A stretch of DNA of 64,000 nucleotides from Opitutaceae bacterium (lineage in GTDB: Bacteria; Verrucomicrobiota; Verrucomicrobiia; Opitutales; Opitutaceae), in assembly GCA_003151515.1 (NCBI GenBank), contig PLXS01000008.1, positions 1 through 64,000 on the forward strand. Reading direction: 5' to 3'. Shown here piece by piece: positions 8,616-19,196 of this stretch. Each line of letters starts with the position of its first letter. The stretch's first letter is position 1. The translations under genes and the position numbers were made by a program. The notes under the pieces are model-generated. The model saw only the letters and a list, made by a program, of their open reading frames with translations, was not told the origin of the DNA and did not search any database.

Positions 8616-9992
8616 CTAATACTCCACGTGGGCCCGGACGCCATAGATCGGGACCGGCCCGCGGTCTCGGTTGTAGCCCGGGTGCACCACGTATTGAAGA
8701 TCCGGGGAAATCGAGAGCCATTTCATGATTTGGGAACTGTAGTAGATCTCCACAATCTCCTCGGGCCCGTACCGAAGCGCGCCATCGCCGAGGATGAGTC
8801 CCTCGGTGCCTCCGGCGGCCAGATAGGCCTGGTGAGCGGGCACGATGGCGTTGATCACAGCCGCAACGCCCAGGGTGTCGTTTTTGCGCCCCCATTGCGC
8901 GCCGCTGGAGCTCAAGCCCGCCGCAACAGACCGGTCTATTTCCGTGAACGCGAAGGATTCCGTGCGCCCGTCGTCCCAGCTTAGGCGGGCGAAGGCCCCA
9001 AGGCTTGCGGTGAGCTGCTGGTCCCAGCTGAGGCCGAAGCCCACCTTGGAGCGGTAGGCCCGGGAGCTCGACAGGCCGGTGGCGATGTCCGGGCTCGCCA
9101 GCGTGTCGGCATAGCTTCCCATGTGCGCCTGGTTCCAGAACACGAAGGGTCTGAGCGTGCCCGTGAGGCCGCCCGCCGAGTAGCGCTTGTCGAACTGCAG
9201 GATCTGCCCATGCGCGTCCAGCAGGTGATAGTCGAGGCGGGCCCCGTTCGGCACGGTGGGCTCCATGAAGATTCCGTAGTGCAGCATCCAGTTCTTCGTG
9301 TTCCATTCGGCCACGAAGCCCGCAGTGTATCCGACCACGTCCGCCGGGTAGTCCCAAGCGCCGCTCTCGATGATGGCCCAATTCATGAACTGCGTCCTGG
9401 AATCGTGGCTGTAGGTGTTGCCGTCGAAGAAGTCGCTCGCCGAGAACTTGCCCAGGGAAAGCGTGAGGCGGTCCTCGTCGTAGGAGCGCGCGACTTGGTT
9501 CTGGTCGTCCTCCACAGGAGCCTTGTCGCCGCCAAGCTCGATCGTCTGCCGAATGAAAAGCCGGGATGTGCTGTAATGCAGATTGGGAAACGCGGCCTTC
9601 GCGCCCTCGCCGTTGGGGAAGCCTGCGATCCCGACGGTGTTGGCCAGCGCGTGTCCCTGCAGAAGCTCGGGGTTGTAGTAGATCTCCGTCTCCGGAAAGA
9701 GCCTGATGCCGGCGAATACCGAAAATGAGAACGTCCGGTCGGACTCGGCTGCCGCAGTGAAGCTGTTTGCGCCCTCGTAGGGCGACGGGAACGACGGGTG
9801 CGCCTGGTCGATCCACGTGGCCTGCTCGTGGAGGGACCAGGTTGCAGACTCGGGCGGCGCCGGGTCGGCGCGGCACGCGGGGGCGAGGAGCCAAGCGCAC
9901 GCCGCCACGGCGGCGGCGGGGACGCGCAGGCGGCCGCGGCGCCTGTCCGCTGGCGCGTGGCCCGCGTTACTCATGGGTCGGTGCGGCGACAT
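8616..9992 (-). CDS. Outer-membrane carbohydrate porin (OprB-like)
   Basis: Signal peptide; beta-barrel sequence with LTLSLGKFSASDFFDGNTYSHDSRTQFMNWAI and C-terminal aromatic. Confidence 0.75.
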   Translation of the reverse strand: MSPHRPMSNAGHAPADRRRGRLRVPAAAVAACAWLLAPACRADPAPPESATWSLHEQATWIDQAHPSFPSPYEGANSFTAAAESDRTFSFSVFAGIRLFPETEIYYNPELLQGHALANTVGIAGFPNGEGAKAAFPNLHYSTSRLFIRQTIELGGDKAPVEDDQNQVARSYDEDRLTLSLGKFSASDFFDGNTYSHDSRTQFMNWAIIESGAWDYPADVVGYTAGFVAEWNTKNWMLHYGIFMEPTVPNGARLDYHLLDAHGQILQFDKRYSAGGLTGTLRPFVFWNQAHMGSYADTLASPDIATGLSSSRAYRSKVGFGLSWDQQLTASLGAFARLSWDDGRTESFAFTEIDRSVAAGLSSSGAQWGRKNDTLGVAAVINAIVPAHQAYLAAGGTEGLILGDGALRYGPEEIVEIYYSSQIMKWLSISPDLQYVVHPGYNRDRGPVPIYGVRAHVEY

Positions 9993-10172
9993 CAGGCAGC
10001 ATGTGGAATTCGGTATTTTGATTAGTCAAAGAGAAATTCACTTGTTATCAAAATAACTTCTGGACCACCCGCCCCGGATGATGGAATCCTCCATATCGGC
10101 GGGCCGGGAACCAGCAAAATGCGGTGACGTTTGCGTTAAGCGACCGGCAGGCGCGCCGGGGGCGCGGACGGC

Positions 10173-10205
10173 GCCCCGCGCGGGGCCGCGCAGGCGGGGC
10201 TTTTT
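10173..10205 (+). terminator. Intrinsic-terminator-like hairpin in the rpmI leader (candidate attenuator)
   Basis: gccccgc (10173-10179) pairs gcggggc (10194-10200) followed by ttttt. Confidence 0.6.
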
Positions 10206-10252
10206 CCCCTTGCCAAGGCTTCCGCCGCTCTGTGTGTTTGACCGCTCTCCTC

Positions 10253-10447
10253 ATGCAAAAGACCAAGAAGTCCATCGCCAAGCGCTTCAAGCTGACCGCG
10301 CGCGGCAAGCTCGTTCGCCGCACCCCCGGTTTCCGGCACCTGCTGGCGGCCAAGGGCACCAAGCAGAAGCGCCGGGCGAGCAGGGACAAGCTCGTCGACC
10401 CGGGCCACGCGAAGCCCCTGCTTCGCGCCCTGCCGTTCGGCCTCTGA
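10253..10447 (+). CDS. rpmI: 50S ribosomal protein L35
   Basis: MQKTKKSIAKRFKLTARGKLVRRTPGFRHLLAAKGTKQKRR. Confidence 0.95.
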   Translation: MQKTKKSIAKRFKLTARGKLVRRTPGFRHLLAAKGTKQKRRASRDKLVDPGHAKPLLRALPFGL

Positions 10448-10539
10448 GCGGTCGAGGCGGCTACCCAATCCAATCTCCGCCTGGCGGGTGAAACCATAAG
10501 CCGACCCGCCGGCGACATAACCCAAAGGAACACAAGAAC

Positions 10540-10917
10540 ATGGCTCGTGCAACAAACTCACCCGCGTCGCGCAAGCGCCGCAAGAAGGTGCTGAAATACG
10601 CCAAGGGCTATTTCGGCAACAAGTCGAAGCTCTTCCGCTACGCGAAGGAGGCCGTCCAGCACGCCTGGCAGTACGCCTACCGCGACCGCAAGAAGAAGAA
10701 GGGCGAATGGCGCTCCCTGTGGATTGTGCGCCTGAACGCCGCCTGCCGGTCCGCCGGCATGAGCTACAGCCGGTTCGTCGAGGGGCTCAAGGCCTCCGGA
10801 ATCGAGCTCGACCGCAAGGTCCTCGCCGACATCGCCGTGCGCGATGAGGCCGCGTTCGGCGCGCTGGTCGAGCAGGCCCGCGAGGCGCTGAAAGCCAAGG
10901 CTGCCAAGAAATCCTGA
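10540..10917 (+). CDS. rplT: 50S ribosomal protein L20
   Basis: [51 protein letters not shown]. Confidence 0.97.
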   Translation: MARATNSPASRKRRKKVLKYAKGYFGNKSKLFRYAKEAVQHAWQYAYRDRKKKKGEWRSLWIVRLNAACRSAGMSYSRFVEGLKASGIELDRKVLADIAVRDEAAFGALVEQAREALKAKAAKKS

Positions 10918-10937
10918 TTTTTGCCGGAAGATTGGAG

Positions 10938-11990
10938 ATGCAAGAGCAACTCTCCACGCTTCTCGCCAAGGCGTCCGCGGAGCTTAATGAGGTGAAGGGC
11001 CGCCCCGAGCTCGAGGCGGCGAAGGCCCGCCTTGTGGGCCCGAACGGGGCCTTCACGGCGCTCATGAGGCAGATGGGCAGCGTGGCGAAGGAGCAGCGCC
11101 CGGCCCTGGGCAAGCTCATCAACGAGTCGAAGGCGCGCCTGCAGGAGCTCCTGGACGCGAGGCTGCGCGCGATCGAGGAGGCGGAGCTTTCGGCGCAGCT
11201 CGGGCCCCCGGTCGACCCGACGCTCCCGCCTGTGGAGCCGGGACCCGGGACGTACCACCCGCTGACGCTCGTCAGGGAGGAGCTCTGCAGGATCCTGCGC
11301 AAGGTCGGCTTCACCGTTGCCGACGGCCCGGAGGTGGAGACCGAGTTCTACTGCTTCGACGCGCTCAACACGCCGCCGGACCACCCCGCGAGGAACGCCC
11401 AGGACACGTTCTACTTCCCGCCGGGGGCGCGCTTCGAGAACGTCTCGAAGCACCGCAGCGACGAGCGCTACCTGCTGCGCACGCACACGTCCTCGGTGCA
11501 GGTGCGCACCATGCTCAAGGGCCAGCCCCCGATCCGCATCGTCTCGCCGGGCAGGGTGTACCGCAGGGACACGACGGACGCCTCCCACAGCGCCAACTTC
11601 CACCAGATCGAGTGCCTCTACGTCGACCGCAACGTCACCGTGCGCGACCTCAAGGCCCTCCTGGACTACCTCTTCGAGGCCCTTCTCGGGCCCGGCACGA
11701 AGACGCGCTTCCGCCCCCACTACTTTGGCTACACCGAGCCGAGCTTCGAGGTGGACCTGTCCGCGCGCCACCTGCCCAAGGTGAACAAGGACTGGATCGA
11801 GATCGGCGGCTGCGGCATCGTGGACCCCGAGGTGTTCAAGGCGGTGGGCTACGACCCGCAGATTTGGACAGGGTACGCGTTCGGCATGGGCATCGAGCGC
11901 CTCGCGATGACGCTCTACGGCATCGATGACATCAGGGTGTTCTACCAGAACGACCTGAGGCTGCTCAGGCAGTTCACCTGGGGCTCGTAG
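10938..11990 (+). CDS. pheS: Phenylalanine-tRNA ligase alpha subunit
   Basis: class II motifs incl. LLRTHTSSVQVRTM and FHQIECLYVD; ATG 10938 preferred to TTG 10932 by SD spacing. Confidence 0.95.
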   Translation: MQEQLSTLLAKASAELNEVKGRPELEAAKARLVGPNGAFTALMRQMGSVAKEQRPALGKLINESKARLQELLDARLRAIEEAELSAQLGPPVDPTLPPVEPGPGTYHPLTLVREELCRILRKVGFTVADGPEVETEFYCFDALNTPPDHPARNAQDTFYFPPGARFENVSKHRSDERYLLRTHTSSVQVRTMLKGQPPIRIVSPGRVYRRDTTDASHSANFHQIECLYVDRNVTVRDLKALLDYLFEALLGPGTKTRFRPHYFGYTEPSFEVDLSARHLPKVNKDWIEIGGCGIVDPEVFKAVGYDPQIWTGYAFGMGIERLAMTLYGIDDIRVFYQNDLRLLRQFTWGS

Positions 11991-12008
11991 GCGAGTGGCA
12001 CCGAACGG

Positions 12009-14459
12009 ATGAAGATCTCGCTCAACTGGATCAGCGACTACGTCGCCCTGGATGCTCCCGTGGAGGAAATCACGCGCGCCGTCACCTTCCTGGGCTTCGA
12101 GGTGGAGCGCGTGGCGACCCACGGGGCGCCGCCGCTCGAGCACGTTATCGTGGGCGAGGTCCTGACTCGCGAACGCCACCCCAACGCGGACCGGCTGTCG
12201 GTGTGCACCGTGGACATCGGGCCCGCGGGCGGGGTGCGCACGATCGTCTGCGGCGCCCAGAACTACAAGGTGGGCGACCGCGTGGCGGTGGCGCTTCCCG
12301 GGGCCGTCCTGCCGGGCGGCTTCAGGATAACGCAGTCGAAGATACGCGGGCAGCTCTCCGACGGCATGATGTGCTCGGGCAGGGAGCTGGGGATCGGCGA
12401 GGACCAGAGCGGGCTATTGATACTCGACGGCAGGCCGGCGCTCGGCGCCGGGATAAACGGCGTGCTTCCGCCGGGCGACACGATCTTCGACATCGAGGTG
12501 ACCCCCAACCGCCCGGACTGCCTCTGCCACATCGGCGTAGCCCGCGAGCTCGCCGCGTGGTTCAAGAAGGGCCTCGCCTATCCGCAGGAGCGCTTCCGCG
12601 GCGAGGCCGGGGCCGCCCGCTCGGACCTCTTCACGTCGGTCGAGGTGGAAACCCCGGCGGACTGCCCGCTCTACACGGCCCACGTCCTCACCGGGGTGAA
12701 GATCGGCCCCAGCCCCGCCTGGATGCAGGAGCGCCTGCGCGCCGCGGGCCTTCGCCCGATCAACAACGTGGTGGACGCCGGCAACTACGTCATGCTCGAG
12801 TACGGCCAGCCCCTGCACGCCTTCGACGCGCGCAAGATCTCCGGCGGGCGGATCATCGTGCGGCGCGCGCGCGACGGCGAGAGGATCACCACGCTCGACG
12901 GCAAGGAGAGGACGCTTTCGAGCCGCACGCTGGTCATCGCCGACACCGCCAAGGCGCTCGTCGTGGCCGGCGTGATGGGCGGCGAGAACTCGGGCATCGA
13001 CGACTCGACGACGACGATCGTGCTCGAGTGCGCGATCTTCAACGCGTCGTCGATCCGCTGGACCTCGCGCTCCCTGGGACTCGCGTCCGACTCGTCCTAC
13101 CGCTACGAGCGGGGGGTCGACCCGCACACGGCCAGGGAGGCCTCGTGGCGGGCCATCGACCTGATCATGGAGATCGCGGGCGGCTCGGTCGTCGGCCCGG
13201 TCTGCGTGGTCGGCGGGGACGTGCCCTGGGAGAGGGAGATCACGGTCTCCTCCGGGTTCGTCTGCGAGCGGCTGGGCTTCGAGATTCCGGCCGCAGAGAT
13301 GCGGGCCGCGCTCGAGTCCCTGGAGCTCAACGTGACGCGCGAGGACACCGCCGCGGGCGGCGACGTTGCCTGGACCGTCGCAATCCCGAGCTGGCGAGAC
13401 GACCTCGACCGGCCGATCGACCTTGTCGAGGAGATCCTGAGGATCCACGGGACCGAGCGCATCCCCCACGCGCGCGTCACCTCGGCGGGGCTTGCCGCCG
13501 AGGACGACCCGGTCGTCGCCTTCAACAGGCGCGCCACCTCCTACCTGGTGGGCCATGACTTCAACGAGTGCGTGAATCTGACCCTGCGCCCGGCCTCGGA
13601 ACTGGACACCTGGGTGTCGCAGGCCGCCGCCGCCGAGCTTGCGCTCGCCAACCCCTTCGTGGAGGACCAGTCGCACCTTCGCCCGACGCTCATCATGGGC
13701 CTGCTGGACACGCTCCTGCTGAACCAGTCGCGGGGCACGCCGGCCTCGAGGCTCTTCGAGGTGGGCCGCGTCTTCGTCGAGCACATCGGGCGCAACTACG
13801 AGTGCGCCGCGGTGTCCTTCGTCGTGGGCCGCGACGCGGTGCGCAGGTGGAAGCGCCGGGACCCGGACGACTTCTATTCGGTCAAGCACCACGTCGCGGC
13901 CCTGGCGGCCGAGGCCGGGGTCGACCTGGCGGTGGAGCGGATCGAGGCTGTCGCCGGGCCAGGCTTCGGCTGGCAGCCCGGCCACTCGTTCACCGCGGGC
14001 TCGGTCGGCACGGGCTGGGTGGCGCGCTTCGGGCTCGTCAACCTGGCGATGCTCAAGGCGCGCGGGATCGACGGCCCGGTCCTGGCCGGCTACTTCACGG
14101 TGCTCCCGGAGAGGCTGCAGGCGAGGGGCCAGCGGCCGCGCTTCAGGGAGTTCAGCCTTTTCCCGGCGGCCCTGCGCGACCTTGCGCTCGTGGTCGACAA
14201 GTCGGCCCTGGCCGGGGACGTGCGCGCCGCGGTTGCCGCCGTGGCGGCGTCGGCCGCCGGCGCGGCGTTCTCGGCCGAGAGCGTCGAGGTGTTCGACGTC
14301 TACGAGGGCAAGGGCCTGCCCGAGGGCAAGAAGAGCCTCGCCTTCTCGCTCGTCTTCAGGTCGCCCGCCCGGACCCTGACCGACGAGGAGGTGAACGGCG
14401 CGCTAAGGAGGATCCGGGACGAGGTCGCGAGGACCACGCCCTACCAGGTGCGGAGCTGA
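12009..14459 (+). CDS. pheT: Phenylalanine-tRNA ligase beta subunit
   Basis: 816 aa, tRNA-binding domain, B3/B4, B5 and anticodon-binding C-terminus. Confidence 0.95.
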   Translation: MKISLNWISDYVALDAPVEEITRAVTFLGFEVERVATHGAPPLEHVIVGEVLTRERHPNADRLSVCTVDIGPAGGVRTIVCGAQNYKVGDRVAVALPGAVLPGGFRITQSKIRGQLSDGMMCSGRELGIGEDQSGLLILDGRPALGAGINGVLPPGDTIFDIEVTPNRPDCLCHIGVARELAAWFKKGLAYPQERFRGEAGAARSDLFTSVEVETPADCPLYTAHVLTGVKIGPSPAWMQERLRAAGLRPINNVVDAGNYVMLEYGQPLHAFDARKISGGRIIVRRARDGERITTLDGKERTLSSRTLVIADTAKALVVAGVMGGENSGIDDSTTTIVLECAIFNASSIRWTSRSLGLASDSSYRYERGVDPHTAREASWRAIDLIMEIAGGSVVGPVCVVGGDVPWEREITVSSGFVCERLGFEIPAAEMRAALESLELNVTREDTAAGGDVAWTVAIPSWRDDLDRPIDLVEEILRIHGTERIPHARVTSAGLAAEDDPVVAFNRRATSYLVGHDFNECVNLTLRPASELDTWVSQAAAAELALANPFVEDQSHLRPTLIMGLLDTLLLNQSRGTPASRLFEVGRVFVEHIGRNYECAAVSFVVGRDAVRRWKRRDPDDFYSVKHHVAALAAEAGVDLAVERIEAVAGPGFGWQPGHSFTAGSVGTGWVARFGLVNLAMLKARGIDGPVLAGYFTVLPERLQARGQRPRFREFSLFPAALRDLALVVDKSALAGDVRAAVAAVAASAAGAAFSAESVEVFDVYEGKGLPEGKKSLAFSLVFRSPARTLTDEEVNGALRRIRDEVARTTPYQVRS

Positions 14460-14463
14460 GCCT

Positions 14464-14751
14464 ATGCCCGGGCCCGACCTCAAGCTCGACCACGTCGCCA
14501 GCCTCGCGCGGATCGCGCTCACCGCCGACGAGAAGGCCCGCTTTGCGAGCCAGCTTGGCGAGGTGCTCTCGTACATAGCGCAGCTCAACGAGGTGGACGT
14601 CTCCGGGGTGGAGCCGACGGCGCACGCGTTCCCCGTGGTTAACGTCTGGGCGGCCGACGTCCCGCAGCCCGGGCTCTCGGTCGAGGACGCGCTGCGCAAC
14701 GCGCCGCAGGTGCGCGACAACATGTTTGTCGTCCCCAGGGTCGTCGAATGA
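14464..14751 (+). CDS. gatC: Asp/Glu-tRNA amidotransferase subunit C
   Basis: 95 aa, [37 protein letters not shown]. Confidence 0.93.
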   Translation: MPGPDLKLDHVASLARIALTADEKARFASQLGEVLSYIAQLNEVDVSGVEPTAHAFPVVNVWAADVPQPGLSVEDALRNAPQVRDNMFVVPRVVE

Positions 14752-16262
14752 CGCGCCCCTGGACCGAAGCCGTGCCTGCAGACACCAGACAACTCTCGAT
14801 TGGCGAGCTCTCCGCCAGGATGGAGGCCGGGAGCCTCTCCGCCGTCGAGCTCATGCAGGAGCTCGTGGCCCGCACGAAGGCCGTGGAGGGCCGCGTGCGC
14901 GCCTTCAACTCCTTCGACGAGGCGGACGCCCTGGCCCAGGCGCGCGCCTCCGACGAGCGCCGCGCGGGCGCGAGGAGGCTGGGCCGGGGCGCGGTCCGCC
15001 CGCTCGAGGGCATCCCGGTGGGGATAAAGGACGTCATCTCCGTGGCCGGACAGCCGCTCACGGCCTCCAGCCGCATGCTTGAGAACTTCGTTTCGCCCTA
15101 CGACGCGACGGTCACCGAGAGGCTGAAGGACGCCGGGGCCGTCTGCTGGGGCAGGCTCAACCTGGACGAGTTCGCCATGGGTTCTTCGACCGAGAACTCG
15201 GCCTTCGGGGCGACCTCCAACCCGTGGGACCTGGAGCGGGTCCCGGGCGGCTCGTCCGGCGGGAGCGCCGCGGCGGTCGCGGCGGGCGAGGCGGTTGCGG
15301 CGCTTGGCTCCGACACGGGCGGCTCCATCCGCCAGCCCGCGGCGCTCTGCAGCGTCGTGGGGCTCAAGCCCACCTACGGGCGGGTCTCGCGCTACGGGCT
15401 GATCGCGTTCGCCTCCTCGCTCGACCAGATCGGGCCCTTCGCCCGCAGCGTCAGGGACGCCGCGGTGCTCCTGGGCGCCATCGCGGGCCACGACCCCAGG
15501 GACTCGACGTCGGTGCGCCTGGAGGTTCCCGACTACGCCAGGGGGGTCGACGAGCTCGCGAAGTCCGGGCGCAAGTGGAGGCTCGGCATCCCCAAGGAGT
15601 ACTTCGGCGAGGGCCTGGATCCCGAGGTTGGCGCGGCCGTGGAGGAGGCGATCGGCGAGTACCGCAGGATGGGGTGCGAGGTGCGCGAGGTGTCGCTGCC
15701 GCACACGAAGTACGCCATTGCGACGTACTACATCATCGCGACCGCGGAGTGCTCGTCGAACCTGGCGCGCTTCGACGGGGTGAGGTACGGGCACCGCTCC
15801 AGGGAGGCCACCGACGCGCTCGATATCTACTTCAAGTCCCGGGCCGAGGGCTTCGGCCAAGAGGTCAAGCGCAGGATCATCCTCGGGACCTACGTGCTCT
15901 CGAGCGGCTACTACGACGCGTACTACCTGAGGGCGCAGAAGGTGCGCACGCTGATCCGCGGCGACTTCCTGCAGGCCTACCGCGAGGTGGACGCGATCGT
16001 CACGCCGACGTCGCCCACGCCGGCGTTCCGCAAGGGAGAGAAGGCGGCGGACCCGCTGGCGATGTACCTGAACGACATCTACACGATCGGGGTGAACCTC
16101 GCGGGGCTGCCCGGCATGAGCGTCCCCTGCGGATTCACCAAGGCCGGGCTTCCGGTCGGCCTTCAGATCATCGGGCAGCCCTTCAAGGAGACGGAGCTCC
16201 TCGCGATCGGCGCCGCGTACGAGGAGCGCACGCAATGGCACGGCCGCGTCCCGCCCCTATGA
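14748..16262 (+). CDS. gatA: Asp/Glu-tRNA amidotransferase subunit A
   Basis: amidase signature [53 protein letters not shown]. Confidence 0.96.
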   Translation: MTRPWTEAVPADTRQLSIGELSARMEAGSLSAVELMQELVARTKAVEGRVRAFNSFDEADALAQARASDERRAGARRLGRGAVRPLEGIPVGIKDVISVAGQPLTASSRMLENFVSPYDATVTERLKDAGAVCWGRLNLDEFAMGSSTENSAFGATSNPWDLERVPGGSSGGSAAAVAAGEAVAALGSDTGGSIRQPAALCSVVGLKPTYGRVSRYGLIAFASSLDQIGPFARSVRDAAVLLGAIAGHDPRDSTSVRLEVPDYARGVDELAKSGRKWRLGIPKEYFGEGLDPEVGAAVEEAIGEYRRMGCEVREVSLPHTKYAIATYYIIATAECSSNLARFDGVRYGHRSREATDALDIYFKSRAEGFGQEVKRRIILGTYVLSSGYYDAYYLRAQKVRTLIRGDFLQAYREVDAIVTPTSPTPAFRKGEKAADPLAMYLNDIYTIGVNLAGLPGMSVPCGFTKAGLPVGLQIIGQPFKETELLAIGAAYEERTQWHGRVPPL

Positions 16263-17704
16263 ACTACGAGGCCGTCATAGGGCTCGAGGTGCACGTCCAG
16301 ATCAAGACGCGCTCGAAGATGTTCACGCGGGCGGCGACGGGCTACGGCGAGCCGGCGAACACCCTCACAGACCCCGTCGTGCTCGCCCTGCCGGGGACGC
16401 TGCCGGTCATGAACAAGGAGGCCATCGACCAGATCATCAAGGCCGGCCTCCTGCTCGGCTGCGAGATCGCGCCCGTCTGTAAGTGGGATCGCAAGAACTA
16501 CTTCTACCCGGACTCCCCCAAGAACTACCAGATCTCCCAGTACGACCAGCCGATCTGCCGGGGCGGCGCGGTCGAGATCGAGCTTCCCGGCCCGGCGCGC
16601 AACGTCATGGGGGAGCACCAGACGATAGCGCTGACGCGCATCCACCTGGAGGAGGACGTCGGCAAGCTGAACCACGGCGAGGGGGTCTCCCTCGTCGACT
16701 TCAACCGCGCCGGCACGCCGCTCATGGAGATCGTCTCGGAGCCGGTCATACGCACGGCGGACGAGGCATTCGCGTACCTGACCGCCCTCAAGACGGTCAT
16801 GATGTACGGTGCCATCTCGGACTGCGACATGGAGAAGGGCCAGCTGCGCTGCGACGCGAACATCTCGATCCGGCCCGAGGGCTCATCCGGGCTCGGCACG
16901 AAGGTGGAGCTCAAGAACCTGAACTCATTCTCCTTTGTGCGCGACGGGATAGCCCACGAGATCAGGCGCCAGGTCGCGGTGGCGCAGTCCGGCGGCACGA
17001 TCGTCCAGGAGACGCGCGACTACGACGGGCAGACGGGTGAATCGCGCTCCCTGCGCTCGAAGGAGATGGCCCACGACTACCGCTACTTCCCCGACCCGGA
17101 CCTCATGCCCGTGGAGGTTGGCGAGGAGTGGAAGGCCCGGTTGCGCTCCGCGTGCCCTGAGCTGCCCTTCGACAGGCAGCGCAGGCTCCAGAGGGATTAC
17201 GGCGTTCCGTACACGATCACCTCGGTGCTGGTGCCCGACCGGGAGCTCGGGGACTTCTTCGAGGAGGCCGCGCGCCTCTGCGGCAAGGCGCAGGCCGCGG
17301 GCAACTGGATTGCGAACGACCTGCTGCGCGAGCTGGGGGCCTCCAAGGCCGCGCTCGCCGACTCCAAGGTGAGGCCTGCCCACGTGGCGGCCCTAGTCAG
17401 GCTTGTGGACTCCGGCGCCATCCTCAGCAATGCGGCCAAGGAGGTGTTCGCCGAGATGTTCCGAACCGGCGAGGCTCCCGAGGCGGTGGTCGCGAGGACG
17501 GGGCTGGGCGCCCAGAGCGACCCCGGCGAACTCGAGCGCTGGTGCCGCGAGGCGATCGCGGCCAACCCCAAGTCGGCCGCGGACTTCAAGGCAGGCAAGG
17601 AGAGCGCGATAAACGCCTTCAAGGGGCCGGTCATGCGCGCGGCAAAGGGCAAGGCCGACCCAAAGCGCGTCGACGAGACGCTCCGGCGGCTGCTGGCGGG
17701 CTAG
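16259..17704 (+). CDS. gatB: Asp/Glu-tRNA amidotransferase subunit B
   Basis: [23 protein letters not shown]...; ATGA overlap with gatA stop; within the longer track ORF 15224..17704. Confidence 0.96.
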   Translation: MNYEAVIGLEVHVQIKTRSKMFTRAATGYGEPANTLTDPVVLALPGTLPVMNKEAIDQIIKAGLLLGCEIAPVCKWDRKNYFYPDSPKNYQISQYDQPICRGGAVEIELPGPARNVMGEHQTIALTRIHLEEDVGKLNHGEGVSLVDFNRAGTPLMEIVSEPVIRTADEAFAYLTALKTVMMYGAISDCDMEKGQLRCDANISIRPEGSSGLGTKVELKNLNSFSFVRDGIAHEIRRQVAVAQSGGTIVQETRDYDGQTGESRSLRSKEMAHDYRYFPDPDLMPVEVGEEWKARLRSACPELPFDRQRRLQRDYGVPYTITSVLVPDRELGDFFEEAARLCGKAQAAGNWIANDLLRELGASKAALADSKVRPAHVAALVRLVDSGAILSNAAKEVFAEMFRTGEAPEAVVARTGLGAQSDPGELERWCREAIAANPKSAADFKAGKESAINAFKGPVMRAAKGKADPKRVDETLRRLLAG

Positions 17705-17766
17705 GGGGGCCGGCGCAAACCGCCCGCGCCGCTTGCCTGCGGCGCGCCACCTCGTATGCTCGCGTC

Positions 17767-18498
17767 ATGACAAGACGCGAAGCGATAAAGGTTATCGGTG
17801 GCGCCGCCCTCCTGGGCCTCGGCGCCATGTCGGGTGGTCGTGCGGTGGCCGCGGCAGTGCCCGCGGGCGCCGGTTCAACGAGGCAGCCCTTCGAGCTTCC
17901 CAAGCTCGGCTATTCCTACGCGGCGCTGGAGCCGCACGTGGACGCGCTGACGATGGAGATTCACTACAGCAAGCACCACGCCGCCTACATCAAGAACGCC
18001 AACAAGGCCCTCGAGGGTCACGGCGAGCTGGCGGGCATGAGCGCCGAGGACATCCTGTGCGGTCTCGAATCGATAGCGGAGCCGCTGCGAACGGCGCTTC
18101 GCAACAACGTGGGCGGCCACGTTAACCACTCCTTCTGGTGGAAGATAATCTCCCCCAAGGGCGGCGGGGAGCCGTCGGGCGAGCTTGCCGACGCCGTCAA
18201 CCGGCAGTTCGGCTCCTTCGATGCGATGAAGACCGAGTTTAGCGGCGCCGCGATGAAGCGGTTCGGAAGCGGGTGGGCGTGGCTGAGCGCGAAGGGGGGC
18301 AAGCTCCTCGTCCACTCGACACCCAACCAGGATTCGCCCTTGAGCGAGGGCGCGGTCCCGGTCGTCGGGATCGACGTCTGGGAGCACGCGTACTACCTCA
18401 AGCACCAGAACCGGCGCGCCGACTACGTTGACGCCTTCTGGACCGTGGTCGACTGGGACCAGGCGCAGCGAAACTACGCCGCGGCCTCCGGTGCCTAG
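17767..18498 (+). CDS. sodB: Fe/Mn superoxide dismutase with Tat-like signal
   Basis: [50 protein letters not shown]-terminal [20 protein letters not shown]. Confidence 0.9.
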   Translation: MTRREAIKVIGGAALLGLGAMSGGRAVAAAVPAGAGSTRQPFELPKLGYSYAALEPHVDALTMEIHYSKHHAAYIKNANKALEGHGELAGMSAEDILCGLESIAEPLRTALRNNVGGHVNHSFWWKIISPKGGGEPSGELADAVNRQFGSFDAMKTEFSGAAMKRFGSGWAWLSAKGGKLLVHSTPNQDSPLSEGAVPVVGIDVWEHAYYLKHQNRRADYVDAFWTVVDWDQAQRNYAAASGA

Positions 18499-18523
18499 CG
18501 CCCCGGGACCGCGCGTTTGCGCC

Positions 18524-19048
18524 CTAGCTGGTGGGGACGGTGGGCACCGCCGCCTCGGCCTGCGCCCTGCGCGCGACGGGAGACCTGCCGAAAAACTCGA
18601 CGATGTGCCCGACCTCGCTGAAGCCCTGCGCGCGCAGCGTGTCCTCGACCAGCTGCACCGCCCTGCGCAATTCATTCGCGCTAGCGGCGTCGAGCTCCTC
18701 GACCTTGTTCGTCTGCTTGCAGACGATGTGGTAGCGGTTCGGGTCACCCAAGTTGATTTCGTAGAGGCTCGTCCCGTTGATCAGGAACGCGCGGCGCACC
18801 AGCCCGATCGACTCGAACGCGGCCATGCAGCGGTACACGGTGACGATGTCGCAGGCGTTCGAGCCCAAGTCCCCGTGGAGGGCGTCGATGCTCGTCGGGC
18901 GCCCCGCTTTTATCATCGCGGCAAGGATGGCGACTCGGGGCTGCGTGATCCTCAGCCCGGCCTCTCTGAGCTTGGAACATGCCAGCTCGACAGGCGTCTC
19001 GTTCTTCACCCCTGCAATCGGGTGGTTGGTTTGGGTGGAAGCGATCAT
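18524..19048 (-). CDS. Fur-family transcriptional regulator
   Basis: GLRITQPRVAILAAMI...ACDIVTVYRCMAAFESIGLVRR winged helix and Fur_C. Confidence 0.85.
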   Translation of the reverse strand: MIASTQTNHPIAGVKNETPVELACSKLREAGLRITQPRVAILAAMIKAGRPTSIDALHGDLGSNACDIVTVYRCMAAFESIGLVRRAFLINGTSLYEINLGDPNRYHIVCKQTNKVEELDAASANELRRAVQLVEDTLRAQGFSEVGHIVEFFGRSPVARRAQAEAAVPTVPTS

Positions 19049-19196
19049 TGTGTTTCCGGAAAACTAGTACGGAATTACACTGATTGGCGAGAGCAGAAGC
19101 GATTCTTTTGCAACTCACCTGCCTTGACGCAGATAGAATGCATTTGCAGGGCGCAGTTGCGTGGCGTAGACGCACTCGCAAACTCTGGCTTGAAGC

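Noticed and set aside
10764-17383. Long minus-strand ORFs 10764..12179, 12414..13985, 14403..16241, 16925..17383
   Set aside because: Antisense shadow ORFs of high-GC pheS/pheT/gatA/gatB with Arg/Ala/Val/His-rich composition and no domain-like sequence
15224-17704. 826-aa ORF on the plus strand
   Set aside because: N-terminal half is an out-of-frame reading of gatA; the true gene is gatB from 16259
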